This document shows positions 6,555-15,080 of a stretch of DNA of 34,788 nt, piece by piece. Source of the DNA: Hahella sp. HN01 (GTDB lineage: Bacteria > Pseudomonadota > Gammaproteobacteria > Pseudomonadales > Oleiphilaceae); NCBI RefSeq assembly GCF_018986435.1, contig NZ_JAHMIN010000049.1:1-34788 (forward strand). Reading direction: 5' to 3'. The stretch's first letter is position 1, and each line of letters starts with the position of its first letter. The position numbers and the translations under genes are program-made. The notes beneath the pieces were generated by a model. It did no database searches. It had not been told where the DNA came from and worked only from the letters and a program-made list of their open reading frames with translations.

Positions 6555-9063
6555 GCTGGCCTGGCGAGACCTGCGCGCCAGCGGTCGGTCGCTGTGGGTA
6601 TTCTGCGCCTGCCTGCTGCTGGGCGTCACATTGGTGGCGGCGTCAGGCGGACTCTATCGTATGATCAGCGCCGCCTTGCTGGCGGATACCCGCATGTTGC
6701 TGGGCGGCGATCTGGAAGTGGACAGCAACGCGCCGCTGCCGCCGGCGACGTTGGACTGGATGCGCGCCCGGGGTGATATCTCTCTGGTGACGGAACTCGA
6801 CACCATGCTGGGCGGGCCGGATGGCTCTTTCCTGCGGGTGGAACTGCAAAGCACGGACGCCAACTACCCTCTTTATGGCGAGTTAAGCCTGGAGCCGGCT
6901 GCGGATTTGGCGCAAGTCACCGCCTTCGTCAATGGACATTGGGGAGCGGCGATCGATCCCAGTCTGGCGAACAAACTCAACCTCCGCGTCGGCGATAAGG
7001 TCAAAGTCGGCTCACTGACTCTGGAAGTGCGAGCACTCACGCTGAATCAGCCGGACCGTAATCTGAACGCCAATTGGCGGGGCGCGCCGGTATTGTTGTC
7101 CCAAGAGGCGCTGCAGGCAAGCAGCCTGATACAACCCGGCAGCCGGGTGGATTATGAATACCGCGTGCGCACCAGTACGCCCTCGCTGGCGTGGCGCGAG
7201 CAGTTTTATCAGGCCTTTCCCGAGCAACCCTGGGAAGTGCGCACCTTTGAAGACCGCAGCCGGCGCATCTCCGAGCGTCTGGATCAGATCGCCTCCGGCT
7301 TGCTGATTATCGGCTTCAGCACCTTGTTCATTGGCGGCTTGGGGGTATTCAATAGTATTCAGGCTTACCTGCAGGGCAAACTGAAGACCATCGCCACGTT
7401 ACGCGCGCTGGGGTTGCGCAATGGCAGACTGGCGGCGCTGTACCTGTTGCAGACCGGCATCATGGCGGGCGGCGCCAGTCTGGCGGGAGCCACATTGGGT
7501 GGAGTAATGGCCTTGCTTGGCGCGGAAGCCGCGGCCACGGAAATTCCCATCGCCGCCTCCGCCAGCGTGTTGGCCGCGCCCAGTCTGGCGGCCTTCGCCT
7601 TTGGCTTGCTGACCGCCTACGCCTTCGCCCTGCCCGCTATCGGGAAAGCCCTCGCCGCCTCTCCAGCCGCCCTGTTTCGAGGAACCGACGCCACAACTAA
7701 CAGCCCCTCCTCCCTCTGGAGAATAGCGACCCTGTTGTGCGCCGGAGCGATTATCGCGCTGGTGCTCACCGCACTGCCCGATCCCTTGTTTGGCGCCGGC
7801 TTCGTGGCAGTGGTTGGGCTGCTGCTGGTATTGCTGGATATCCTGGTGCGTTTACTCAGGCGCGGCGCCATGGCGCTGGATCGTCATCCCGCTCTCAGCG
7901 GGCGTTTTACCCTGCGGCTGGCGGTCGCCAATCTGCACCGCCCCAATGCGCCACTACGAACATCGTTGCTATCCCTGGGCTCCGCGCTGACGTTGCTGGT
8001 GGCGTCCACACTGGTCGTAGCCGCGCTGGTGCGAGCCATTCACGCCACCATTCCAGAAGAGTCTCCCGCGTTGGTGCTGTATGACGTTTTTCCCTATCAG
8101 TACGATGAGGTGGTCGCCGCCATACAAGGCCCCCACGAGGCCCGTCTCGACATGGCCCCGCTGGTGCGGTCGCGTATTCTCAGCATCAACGGGAGTCCGT
8201 TGAGCGAGCGTTTCAGCCAGGATCTGGAACGGCTGCGCGACACCCAGCAGGATGAATACAAGCTCAGCTACTCCGTCGATAACATCGACAACGTATCCGT
8301 CGTGGAAGGCGCCTGGTGGGCGGACGATGCCCCCCTGAGCGAGGCGGGACTCCCTAATCTGGCCATGGAGGACCGGGAGGCGCGACAACTTGGTCTGCAA
8401 CTGGGCGACATCATCCGTTTTCAGATCGAAGGCCGCGAGCTGGAGGCGGAAGTCGCCGCCATCTTCAGCCAGAAAGGCTTGCAAACCCGCTTCTGGTTTG
8501 AAGGCATCCTTGCTGACGGCGCCTTGGAGCCGTTCATTCATCGCTATGTGGGGGCAGCCTATATGAGCGACGCTGACGCGTTATCGGCGCAAAACCATGT
8601 CGCCCAGATCGCCCCCAACGTCATCACCGTACGCACCGCCGTCCTGCTGACCACAGCGCGGGAACTGCTGGCCAAGGCTGGCGCAGGATTGGCGGTAGTG
8701 GCTGGCGTCAGTCTCGCCGCCAGCTTATTAGTGCTGACCAGCGTCATGGCCGCCGGTCGCGCCCGCCAGGTTTACGACGCTACCGTGCTGCATTCTCTCG
8801 GCGCCAGGATGTCGGTGATCAAGCGTGGTCTGCATATGGAATACGCCTTGCTGGCGTTGATAACCTCATTGTTCGCCGTGGCGCTCGGTTCCGCCATCGC
8901 CTTGCCCCTGCTGCATCTGCGCCTGAAACTGCCCTCTGAAGATCTCATCTGGCTGGGCGTCGTCACCGCATTCAGCGTCAGCGCCATCACGTTAAATCTG
9001 GGAGCGCGTTACTTAATGCGGCGTCTGCAAATCAAACCGGCCAGCCTGTTGCGGGACGCCTAG
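6538..9063 (+). CDS. ybbP: FtsX-like ABC permease, YbbP type
   Basis: The frame opens at 6511, but the ATG at 6538 is preferred because GGAGGAG precedes it by about 4-5 bases and the first membrane segment follows directly. The product has 841 residues. The N-terminal helix (about 15-40) is followed by a large periplasmic domain. A first set of membrane helices (about 255-440, including IIGFSTLFIGGLGVFNSIQA) is followed by a second helix near LSLGSALTLLVASTLVVAAL. A second periplasmic domain and a final FtsX-type helix block lie near the C-terminus. Duplicated FtsX domains and the length fit YbbP-type permeases. It acts in the inner membrane with the ATPase encoded just upstream. Confidence 0.9.
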   Translation: MRFLLELAWRDLRASGRSLWVFCACLLLGVTLVAASGGLYRMISAALLADTRMLLGGDLEVDSNAPLPPATLDWMRARGDISLVTELDTMLGGPDGSFLRVELQSTDANYPLYGELSLEPAADLAQVTAFVNGHWGAAIDPSLANKLNLRVGDKVKVGSLTLEVRALTLNQPDRNLNANWRGAPVLLSQEALQASSLIQPGSRVDYEYRVRTSTPSLAWREQFYQAFPEQPWEVRTFEDRSRRISERLDQIASGLLIIGFSTLFIGGLGVFNSIQAYLQGKLKTIATLRALGLRNGRLAALYLLQTGIMAGGASLAGATLGGVMALLGAEAAATEIPIAASASVLAAPSLAAFAFGLLTAYAFALPAIGKALAASPAALFRGTDATTNSPSSLWRIATLLCAGAIIALVLTALPDPLFGAGFVAVVGLLLVLLDILVRLLRRGAMALDRHPALSGRFTLRLAVANLHRPNAPLRTSLLSLGSALTLLVASTLVVAALVRAIHATIPEESPALVLYDVFPYQYDEVVAAIQGPHEARLDMAPLVRSRILSINGSPLSERFSQDLERLRDTQQDEYKLSYSVDNIDNVSVVEGAWWADDAPLSEAGLPNLAMEDREARQLGLQLGDIIRFQIEGRELEAEVAAIFSQKGLQTRFWFEGILADGALEPFIHRYVGAAYMSDADALSAQNHVAQIAPNVITVRTAVLLTTARELLAKAGAGLAVVAGVSLAASLLVLTSVMAAGRARQVYDATVLHSLGARMSVIKRGLHMEYALLALITSLFAVALGSAIALPLLHLRLKLPSEDLIWLGVVTAFSVSAITLNLGARYLMRRLQIKPASLLRDA

Positions 9064-9084
9064 CCCGTCTGCTGCGGGACACGA

Positions 9085-9765
9085 CTAAGTAGAGGCGGAT
9101 TTCGCTTTCCGCCCGATCCAGAAGGCCGCCAACGCCCAGCACAACGCCAGCCACGGAATCCAGGCGCAAGGCTCCGCCAGGGTATCCAGGGTTAACCCGC
9201 TGACCAGGCACCAAGCGCCGGGAATTGGAGTCAGCCAGCGGGCGACGCCGCCTGACATCGCCACGGTGATCCCCAGGGTCCCTATCGCCAAAGGGTCCGG
9301 CGTCATGCCAAACACTTCCGCGGCAATGAGCGGTCTGTCAAAGAGCAGCGTCGTCAATGGATGCGCCAGCAGAGCATAGAGAAACAGACAGGCTCCCAAC
9401 CAGAAGCGCTTATCTACGAATGGCGCAAACACCACCCGGTCTCTGAAGACGCCCAGCCAGCACAGCAGGACCGCCTGCGCCACAAACGCATAGGCGACAT
9501 ATTGCGCCGCCCAGTTGATAGTCGCATAGCGCCGCCACAGAAAGGCCCAGGCGACGAATAACCAAAGCGCCATCAGGCTCAAACTGACCGCCCTGCCGCT
9601 CCATACCCGCGGACGCGCCATCATCGCCAGCAATCCAACGCCCATCAGCAGAAACAGCCATTGCCAGGGCCACCAGGCCTGGTTGTATAACTCAAATAAG
9701 CGCCAGTACACCCGACTGGAAAACAGCAGAAAATGTTCCGGGCGATAGGTCCACCATTCACTCAT
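9085..9765 (-). CDS. DUF6064-like integral membrane protein
   Basis: A 226-residue hydrophobic protein with roughly six to seven membrane segments and many Trp residues. The start MSEWWTYRPEHFLLFS and the stretch FFRDRV-like GVFRDRVVFAPFVDKRFWLGACLFLYALLAHPL are what I associate with DUF6064 proteins. No biochemical role is known for that family. Its ATG overlaps the stop of the upstream aldo/keto reductase gene (ATGA at 9765-9762), so the two are translationally coupled and may act together at the membrane. Family assignment is from memory of the sequence pattern. Confidence 0.7.
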   Translation of the reverse strand: MSEWWTYRPEHFLLFSSRVYWRLFELYNQAWWPWQWLFLLMGVGLLAMMARPRVWSGRAVSLSLMALWLFVAWAFLWRRYATINWAAQYVAYAFVAQAVLLCWLGVFRDRVVFAPFVDKRFWLGACLFLYALLAHPLTTLLFDRPLIAAEVFGMTPDPLAIGTLGITVAMSGGVARWLTPIPGAWCLVSGLTLDTLAEPCAWIPWLALCWALAAFWIGRKAKSAST

Positions 9766-10697
9766 GCGAGCCGTTTCCGTAAATCGTCTGCGATACGTTT
9801 GCGCTGGTTAGCGTCCGGGAAAGGCGGCGTCGCCGCAGCAACATTCTCGCGCACATGGTCAACCCGGGTGGTGGCGGGAATCACGCAAGTGACCGCAGGG
9901 TGGGACAGAATAAACTTGAGAATGAGCTGCGCCCAGGAAGTGACGCCCATCTCCGCGGCCCACCCCGGCAGTCGTTCGCGTCGCAGGCGACGGGTCAGGT
10001 CACCCTGCTGAAAGGGTCGATTGACGATCACCGCAATGCCCCACTCCGCCGCCAGCGGCAACAGACGTTGTTCTGCTTCGCGATCAAGCGGGTTGTAGGT
10101 GAGCTGTATAAAATCCAGAGGGCGCTGGCGCATCGCCTGCTCCATGGCGTCATGCCGGCGGCCATGGGAGGTGGTGACGCCGATGTAGCGCAAATCACCG
10201 CGCTGCTTCATGGCCTGCAACGTATCCAGATGCGCTTCCCAGGATAGCAGATTGTGCACCTGCAGCAGGTCAAAACGGGGCTTCCGCCAGTGCGACAGGG
10301 AATCCGCAATCTGCTGCGGCCCCTCATCGGCGTCGCGCAGCCAGACTTTATCCGCAGCAAACGCCTTATCGCTCAGTCGGGATTGCGCCAGACCGTAGCC
10401 AATGGTGGCTTGAGCGGAGCCATACATGGGAGAGGAGTCGATCAGCGCGCCGCCGGCTTGCAGAAACGCGTCAATAACGGCGGCGCTTTCGTTCAGCAGC
10501 TGGCGGTCATTACCAACGTTGAAAGTGATCCAACTGCCCAATCCGACGACGGGCAGCATTTCGCCGCTGGACGGTATCGGTCGCGCCAGCGGCGTGGCGT
10601 CAGGTTTACGCGCCCGGATTGACGGCATCTGCGTCATCAGCGCCGCGGCGGCCATTCCCTGCAACAGCCTGCGTCGCGTCACATCCCCTTGCGCCAT
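9762..10697 (-). CDS. Aldo/keto reductase with Tat-type signal
   Basis: A 311-residue protein. The N-terminus TRRRLLQGMAAAALMTQM fits a twin-arginine export signal, so the enzyme is probably periplasmic or membrane-associated. The aldo/keto reductase catalytic tetrad is visible: D87 (in ALIDSSPMYG), Y92, K117 and H148 (LLQVHNL). The barrel continues with YIGVTTSHGR and FIQLTYNPLDREAE, and ends with the cofactor-region CVIPATTRVDHVREN. Family members reduce aldehydes or ketones, usually with NADPH; the substrate is unknown. It overlaps the DUF6064 gene by 4 bp. An exported AKR raises the question of how it obtains its cofactor. Confidence 0.85.
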   Translation of the reverse strand: MAQGDVTRRRLLQGMAAAALMTQMPSIRARKPDATPLARPIPSSGEMLPVVGLGSWITFNVGNDRQLLNESAAVIDAFLQAGGALIDSSPMYGSAQATIGYGLAQSRLSDKAFAADKVWLRDADEGPQQIADSLSHWRKPRFDLLQVHNLLSWEAHLDTLQAMKQRGDLRYIGVTTSHGRRHDAMEQAMRQRPLDFIQLTYNPLDREAEQRLLPLAAEWGIAVIVNRPFQQGDLTRRLRRERLPGWAAEMGVTSWAQLILKFILSHPAVTCVIPATTRVDHVRENVAAATPPFPDANQRKRIADDLRKRLA

Positions 10698-10746
10698 GCT
10701 CCCCTCCCGGCTTACGCCTGTGGATTAAGGTTCATAACAAGAGGAT

Positions 10747-10780
10747 AAAACAGCGCGTCCGACGTGAACAGCGACGCGCT
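10747..10780 (-). terminator. Intrinsic terminator behind the secreted hypothetical gene
   Basis: Read on the minus strand, AGCGCGTC and GACGCGCT (10780-10773 and 10759-10752) form an 8-bp stem with a 13-base loop, followed by TTTT (10750-10747). It lies 25 bases past the stop of the gene at 10805-11419 and separates it from the reductase gene. Confidence 0.65.
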
Positions 10781-10804
10781 CAGATGAAGAGTACGCAGGA
10801 CGCG

Positions 10805-11419
10805 TCAGGGACAGCAGCGTATGCAACGAGAAGGGGAAACCTGACCGTACACCACGATATCGTGACTTTCTTCCAGGGGGTAAACCGAATAATACTCCGT
10901 GTCCGCGACCTTGACGGACTTTTCCCCCGCTTCAAAATACGCCTGCCCATAGTCGTACTGCACATTGCCGGAGCAATTCCAGAACTTATCGATATCCAGC
11001 CAGCCGGTCTGCCCATTGTCGCCGCCGCCGAACCAGCGGCAATCGCCGGTCACACTGATGCGACCCACCGTATCGCGACGTATGCGGCCATCGGGCATGC
11101 GCCGATCGCCTTGCGCGTAGATCTCCAGAGGCGGGCATACATAGACTGCGCCGGAGCCCACTTCCATATCGCTCAGCAGGTCCTCGACGTAGGCTTTCAG
11201 GTCTGTGTAGCTGCTGCGCTCCATGATCAGCCCATCCTCGCGACTGGTCCTCACTTGCTCGGCGATGCTTTCTATGCGCTGACGCACCGCCCGCGGCATT
11301 TCATACAACGGAATATCGCGATCGATCCGGAGATATTCAAACAGCGAATCCACATCGCGCTTACTCGCCATCGCCGCCTGGGTCAGGCAGACAAGGCACA
11401 ATAGGAAACGTTTTTTCAC
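10805..11419 (-). CDS. Secreted hypothetical protein with several Cys residues
   Basis: A 204-residue product starting at GTG with AGGAGGA 7 bases upstream. MKKRFLLCLVCLTQAAMA is a signal peptide, so the mature protein (from about residue 19) is periplasmic or surface-bound. Isolated cysteines occur in VYVCPPLE, GDCRWF and WNCSGN, and a terminal RCIRCCP closes the chain; disulfides are likely. I do not recognise a domain. A terminator follows. It is transcribed away from the GcvH-like gene. Confidence 0.7.
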   Translation of the reverse strand: MKKRFLLCLVCLTQAAMASKRDVDSLFEYLRIDRDIPLYEMPRAVRQRIESIAEQVRTSREDGLIMERSSYTDLKAYVEDLLSDMEVGSGAVYVCPPLEIYAQGDRRMPDGRIRRDTVGRISVTGDCRWFGGGDNGQTGWLDIDKFWNCSGNVQYDYGQAYFEAGEKSVKVADTEYYSVYPLEESHDIVVYGQVSPSRCIRCCP

Positions 11420-11778
11420 ACTGATTTCCTCCTGAAAAACAGATCGACGTGAGACACCCCACTTCAGAAAAGTTAGTTCATAAGAGGCGACTTGCCCAAT
11501 GCAGAAGCTTGTGTCTCGGGAGGAGAAGACAGTGACTCAAGAAAACAACGGAAATATGCTCATCCCTCGCTGAGGCTTAGGTAATGCCGCATTACAATAT
11601 GATCAACAAACACACAAAAGATATCTTTTCCCATGAATAAGGCATAGGGTAAGAGATGCACCTTGCACTGGCATCTTGCTACCGCTTGCGCTCGGGTATC
11701 GCTACCGGCATTTCTCTCAGGTTTCCCCCCACCTGCCAATTTAATACCCCTAAATGCTGTAACCGACCAGGAGACATC
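11420..11778. other. Divergent intergenic region with short palindromes
   Basis: About 360 bp between two divergent genes. It contains GTAATG-ccg-CATTAC at 11581-11595 and the perfect 14-bp palindrome AAAAGATATCTTTT at 11616-11629. Either could be an operator for the secreted protein gene or the GcvH-like gene. The plus frame from 11656 to 11778 is open, but it lacks a ribosome-binding site and has no H-protein character, so it is treated as non-coding. No glycine riboswitch core is seen. Confidence 0.4.
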
Positions 11779-12174
11779 ATGTCTGGGACTCTATCCACAC
11801 TAAAATACTATTCATGTCACGAATGGGTCCGCATTCTAGCCAGCTTTGCTGTCGTTGGCGTAACAGAGTTTGTATCAGGTCTAAAAGGCTCTATAAAACT
11901 GTCCTGTGATGTGGACTACAACAAGGTGTACGTCCCGGGAGAACAGATTGGGACGCTTGAAACCCAAGATGGCGAAGTGCTGCCATTTTACATACCCGTT
12001 TCAGGCTACATCGTTGGCGTCAATAACCATCCTTCCATAGACGCCGGCAATCCATACGGCGACGGCTGGTTGCTCATAGTTAAAATTATGGAGGAATCAG
12101 ATATCGCAAAGTTGATGACAGAATCAGAGTACGACAAGACTTTCAAGCGCACGCCTATGTTCGCCTATGCGTGA
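11779..12174 (+). CDS. GcvH-like protein lacking the lipoyl lysine
   Basis: The frame is open from 11656. The ATG at 11779 is chosen because CAGGAGA lies about 5 bases before it and homology to H protein begins here. The 131-residue chain keeps the H-protein frame: LKYYSCHEWVR (8-18), VGVTEFV, IPVSGYIVGVN (72-82), and NPYGDGWLLIVK near residue 91. At the lipoylation site, where GcvH has ESVKAASDIYAPVSG, this protein has ETQDGEVLPFYIPVSG (61-76), so the modified lysine is absent. It therefore cannot carry aminomethyl groups in the usual way. No gcvT or gcvP is nearby. It is probably a divergent paralogue with another role. Confidence 0.8.
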   Translation: MSGTLSTLKYYSCHEWVRILASFAVVGVTEFVSGLKGSIKLSCDVDYNKVYVPGEQIGTLETQDGEVLPFYIPVSGYIVGVNNHPSIDAGNPYGDGWLLIVKIMEESDIAKLMTESEYDKTFKRTPMFAYA

Positions 12175-12429
12175 TCTTCAACTGGCCTTATCAATGGCGT
12201 TCGCCAGCTATCGGCTGGTAGCGACGCCAGAGTCCGCCGCCGGCTCAGTCCAGCTCCCCATTTCCAATCACTCCAACTGACCGGCGCTCCATCCATGTAG
12301 CCAGTTCATAGATATAAACTTAACACTTTCCCCCAGTTTAACGCCCCAATACCGGCGCGCCTGCTACACTTTCCTATAAATGATCGCCGTCATCTAAAAC
12401 AAATCTAACATCCATGCCGAGGCACAGCT

Positions 12430-13299
12430 ATGATCAGACCTTTCCTTATTGCCGTATTGATCTCTGTCTTCACTGTTTCCGCTCGCGCAGAGACGATGGA
12501 AATCCGTCATGTCGCCCTGCGAGAGGGCTCTACGTTGGATCAGTACGCGCTCGAATTGCTCAAGTTTCTTGTCGCGCAAACGGGAACCGACGCGAAATTC
12601 ATCTCTTTTCAGCCTTCCAGCGCGCAGACCCGCCGGGAAATGCTGCTGAAGGACGGTTCTTACGATATTGACTGGCTGGGCGCCACGGCGGAGATAGAAG
12701 AACGGGTGCCGCCTGTGCGCTTCCCCATTTTGCGGGGTCTGCTGGGTCACCGGGTGTTCATCACCAACAAGGAAACCAGCGCCAAACTGTCTAAAGACAT
12801 GACCTTCGATCAGCTAAAAGAGTTCAGCGTGGTGCAAGGCCAGGGTTGGGGCGACATTCCCATTCTGGTGGGCGGTGGTTTCACCAAAATGCAGACCAAC
12901 TCGACCTTCGACAACCTGTTCAAGATGGTCGATGGCGGCAGAGCGGACCTGTTCCCCCGCTCCATCATCGAGCCTTATGGCGAGCTGGGGTCGCGCTGCA
13001 ATCTAGGGGCGGATTACGCCTGCACCGACAAGAACATGTTAGTGGACGACAAAATCCTGGTGGTCTACAAACTTCCCATGCTGTATTTCGTGTCGCCCAA
13101 GCGTCAGGATCTGATTAACGTTCTGAACACCGCCTTCACCGACCATTACGACGCCTTCCTGGAGTTCTTCAACAACCACCCGCTGGTGAAAGACTCCTTA
13201 CAGAAAATGGAAGGCCGCAAGGTGTTTCACATAGAGGAAAACAAATCCCTCAGCGACGACACCAGCAACATCCCTGACAAATACTGGCTGTCGCTCTGA
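12430..13299 (+). CDS. Periplasmic solute-binding-like protein
   Basis: A 289-residue protein with signal peptide MIRPFLIAVLISVFTVSARA (cleavage at about residue 20). The mature part has a transporter substrate-binding style fold with MEIRHVALREGSTLDQYALE, DYDIDWLGAT-like YDIDWLGATAE, and a hinge region with FPRSIIEPYGEL. It differs from the classical amino-acid binders and resembles the orphan periplasmic binding-like proteins common in marine gammaproteobacteria. No permease or ATPase lies next to it. The gene is a single unit ending in a strong terminator. The ligand is unknown. Confidence 0.7.
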   Translation: MIRPFLIAVLISVFTVSARAETMEIRHVALREGSTLDQYALELLKFLVAQTGTDAKFISFQPSSAQTRREMLLKDGSYDIDWLGATAEIEERVPPVRFPILRGLLGHRVFITNKETSAKLSKDMTFDQLKEFSVVQGQGWGDIPILVGGGFTKMQTNSTFDNLFKMVDGGRADLFPRSIIEPYGELGSRCNLGADYACTDKNMLVDDKILVVYKLPMLYFVSPKRQDLINVLNTAFTDHYDAFLEFFNNHPLVKDSLQKMEGRKVFHIEENKSLSDDTSNIPDKYWLSL

Positions 13300-13337
13300 T
13301 TCACCATTAGAACCAGCCAATCAGACGCAACTCGAAC

Positions 13338-13362
13338 AAAGGCGGGACACCCCGCCTTTTTT
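13338..13362 (+). terminator. Intrinsic terminator
   Basis: GGCGGG (13341-13346) and CCCGCC (13351-13356) with a 4-base loop, preceded by AAA and followed by six T (13357-13362). It closes the solute-binding-like gene. On the opposite strand the stem is followed by only TTTG, so it may act weakly for the convergent FG-GAP gene. Confidence 0.8.
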
Positions 13363-13393
13363 ACGTATTCTGGTCAGCCTGCCGACTTACTTC

Positions 13394-14941
13394 TCAGGGC
13401 AGATAAACATAATCCAGGCTGAAGTTGGCCACACGGGATTTCCTCGACACAATCTTGAACTTATAGGTTCCCGCAACGCCTTCCGTGTCATAGCTGAGCT
13501 TTTCCGGCGCTTCGTTAGTGGCGGCGCTGGCCACCAGCGCGCCATCGGGATTGTACAAATACAAGTCCATATCGTTGCGTCTGCCGGAGAAGCGCAGTTG
13601 CGCGTCAATCTTCCCGCCGGACACCGTCACTTCGTGGTAAACCGGCTCCCAGCCAATACTCCCTTCCAGCGAACCGGTCGTCGGCTGCGGCGGCGTTTCA
13701 CAAAGTTTGAACGTCACCGGCACCACGCCATGGTTATAGTCGGCGATAGCGATCATATCCGAGCAGCCGTCGCCATCCGTGTCCGCCACCGCCAGCCCTT
13801 CCGGATCATAGTGGCTTGCGTAGGGAATACTCACGCGGATTTCCTCACCCAAACCATCCGGTCCGTTCAGATACACGCCCAAGGTGTTCCAACCGCCATG
13901 CAAAACCAGAATGTCATCGTATCCGTTGCCGTCCAGGTCCACGGCGCGCAGGGTTTCTGGAATGTCGTGGGAAGTCAGCTGTACCGGCGTACCCATGGCT
14001 CCGACCGAGTTCTGCGTATAAACCCACAGATACGTGGGCGAGTTACGCCCTCTGGCGATCACCAGATCATCCTTACCGTCGCCATTGAAGTCGCCGGAAG
14101 CGATGCCGCTGGCGCTATCGTTCAGGTCCAGATAGAAGGGCATGGCGGCAGTGAACGCATCGGCTCCGTCATGCAAATGCAGTGAAAAGTCCGGCCCGGA
14201 ACCCTGTCCGGACATCACCGCCAGATCCATCACTCCATCGTGGTTGAAGTCTCCCAGCGCCTGATCGTTATAACCGCTGGCGTTGGTGGCCAAGGTGGTT
14301 TGATAAGCGATGGCGCCGTCGCCAGCGCCAAAATACTGCGTCGCCGGCGCGGACCAGGGCAGCCCGATCAGATCAGGTATGCCATCCCGATTGATATCCA
14401 TAGCATCCAGTGTGTCCGCCGCCGCAGAGCCGACCAGGGAGGTCTGGAAACCGCCCGCGCCGTCGTGGGTAAGAATGGTCAGGCCCTGACCATGGCCGAC
14501 AATAATCTCTTCTGCGCTGTCGCCATCCAGATCGGCGATTGACAGTCCGTTACGGTTGCCGGTGGCCTGATAGCCAATGCGGGTGGGTTCGCCGAGACCG
14601 GCGGTGGTGGGATGAAAGACGAAAACGCTATAGTCGTTTTCTGCATCGAAGTAAAAAGAAGAAACCGCCACCAACTCCATGTCGCCGTCACCGTCCACGT
14701 CGCCAAAGCCGACGGCGTCAATCCAGGTTTTGCCGGGTTTGTAGGCAGCGCCGACCGTGAATCCCGAGTCCTCCTCGGCGGTGAATCTCGTTGCTTCGAC
14801 GGTGGCGAAGCGAGGGGCCAGCATGGGCGGAGTCAGGCGATCATCGCCCAGCGGGCGGCCGTATATATCTGTAGCGAGAGGCTGCGCCAGCACCGCGCCG
14901 GCCTCCAGCATGAGCGTCAATCCTATCAGCGGGGTTTTCAT
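13394..14941 (-). CDS. Secreted FG-GAP/VCBS repeat protein with C-terminal PPC-like domain
   Basis: A 515-residue exported protein; MKTPLIGLTLMLEAGAVLA is the signal peptide. At least seven Ca-binding FG-GAP blades are visible as DxDGDGxxD-type loops: DVDGDGDMELV (from residue 81), DLDGDSAEEIIVG, DINRDGIPDLIGL, DFNHDGVMDLAVM, DFNGDGKDDLVIA, DLDGNGYDDILVL and DTDGDGCSDMIAI. They suggest an integrin-like beta-propeller. The last 90 residues (MDLYLYNPDGALVASA and GTYKFKIVSRK) look like a bacterial pre-peptidase C-terminal (PPC) domain, often seen on secreted hydrolases of marine bacteria. No catalytic domain is present, so a binding or adhesion role is more likely. Confidence 0.85.
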   Translation of the reverse strand: MKTPLIGLTLMLEAGAVLAQPLATDIYGRPLGDDRLTPPMLAPRFATVEATRFTAEEDSGFTVGAAYKPGKTWIDAVGFGDVDGDGDMELVAVSSFYFDAENDYSVFVFHPTTAGLGEPTRIGYQATGNRNGLSIADLDGDSAEEIIVGHGQGLTILTHDGAGGFQTSLVGSAAADTLDAMDINRDGIPDLIGLPWSAPATQYFGAGDGAIAYQTTLATNASGYNDQALGDFNHDGVMDLAVMSGQGSGPDFSLHLHDGADAFTAAMPFYLDLNDSASGIASGDFNGDGKDDLVIARGRNSPTYLWVYTQNSVGAMGTPVQLTSHDIPETLRAVDLDGNGYDDILVLHGGWNTLGVYLNGPDGLGEEIRVSIPYASHYDPEGLAVADTDGDGCSDMIAIADYNHGVVPVTFKLCETPPQPTTGSLEGSIGWEPVYHEVTVSGGKIDAQLRFSGRRNDMDLYLYNPDGALVASAATNEAPEKLSYDTEGVAGTYKFKIVSRKSRVANFSLDYVYLP

Positions 14942-15080
14942 AATGGGTCCTCCTTTATGCGTTGATTCTCCCGCATCTGACCCGCTTCTCTCTTGTTTGT
15001 ACTTCCAAGAGCGGAATTGGGTGATGCGGTAAGCTCATCCTCGCAAGCAGTACGACCCTATATGTCGGATTCAGCGCCGA

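Noticed and set aside
11656-11778. 41-residue N-terminal extension of the GcvH-like protein
   Set aside because: H-protein similarity and a good ribosome-binding site begin at 11779; the extension looks like translated non-coding sequence.
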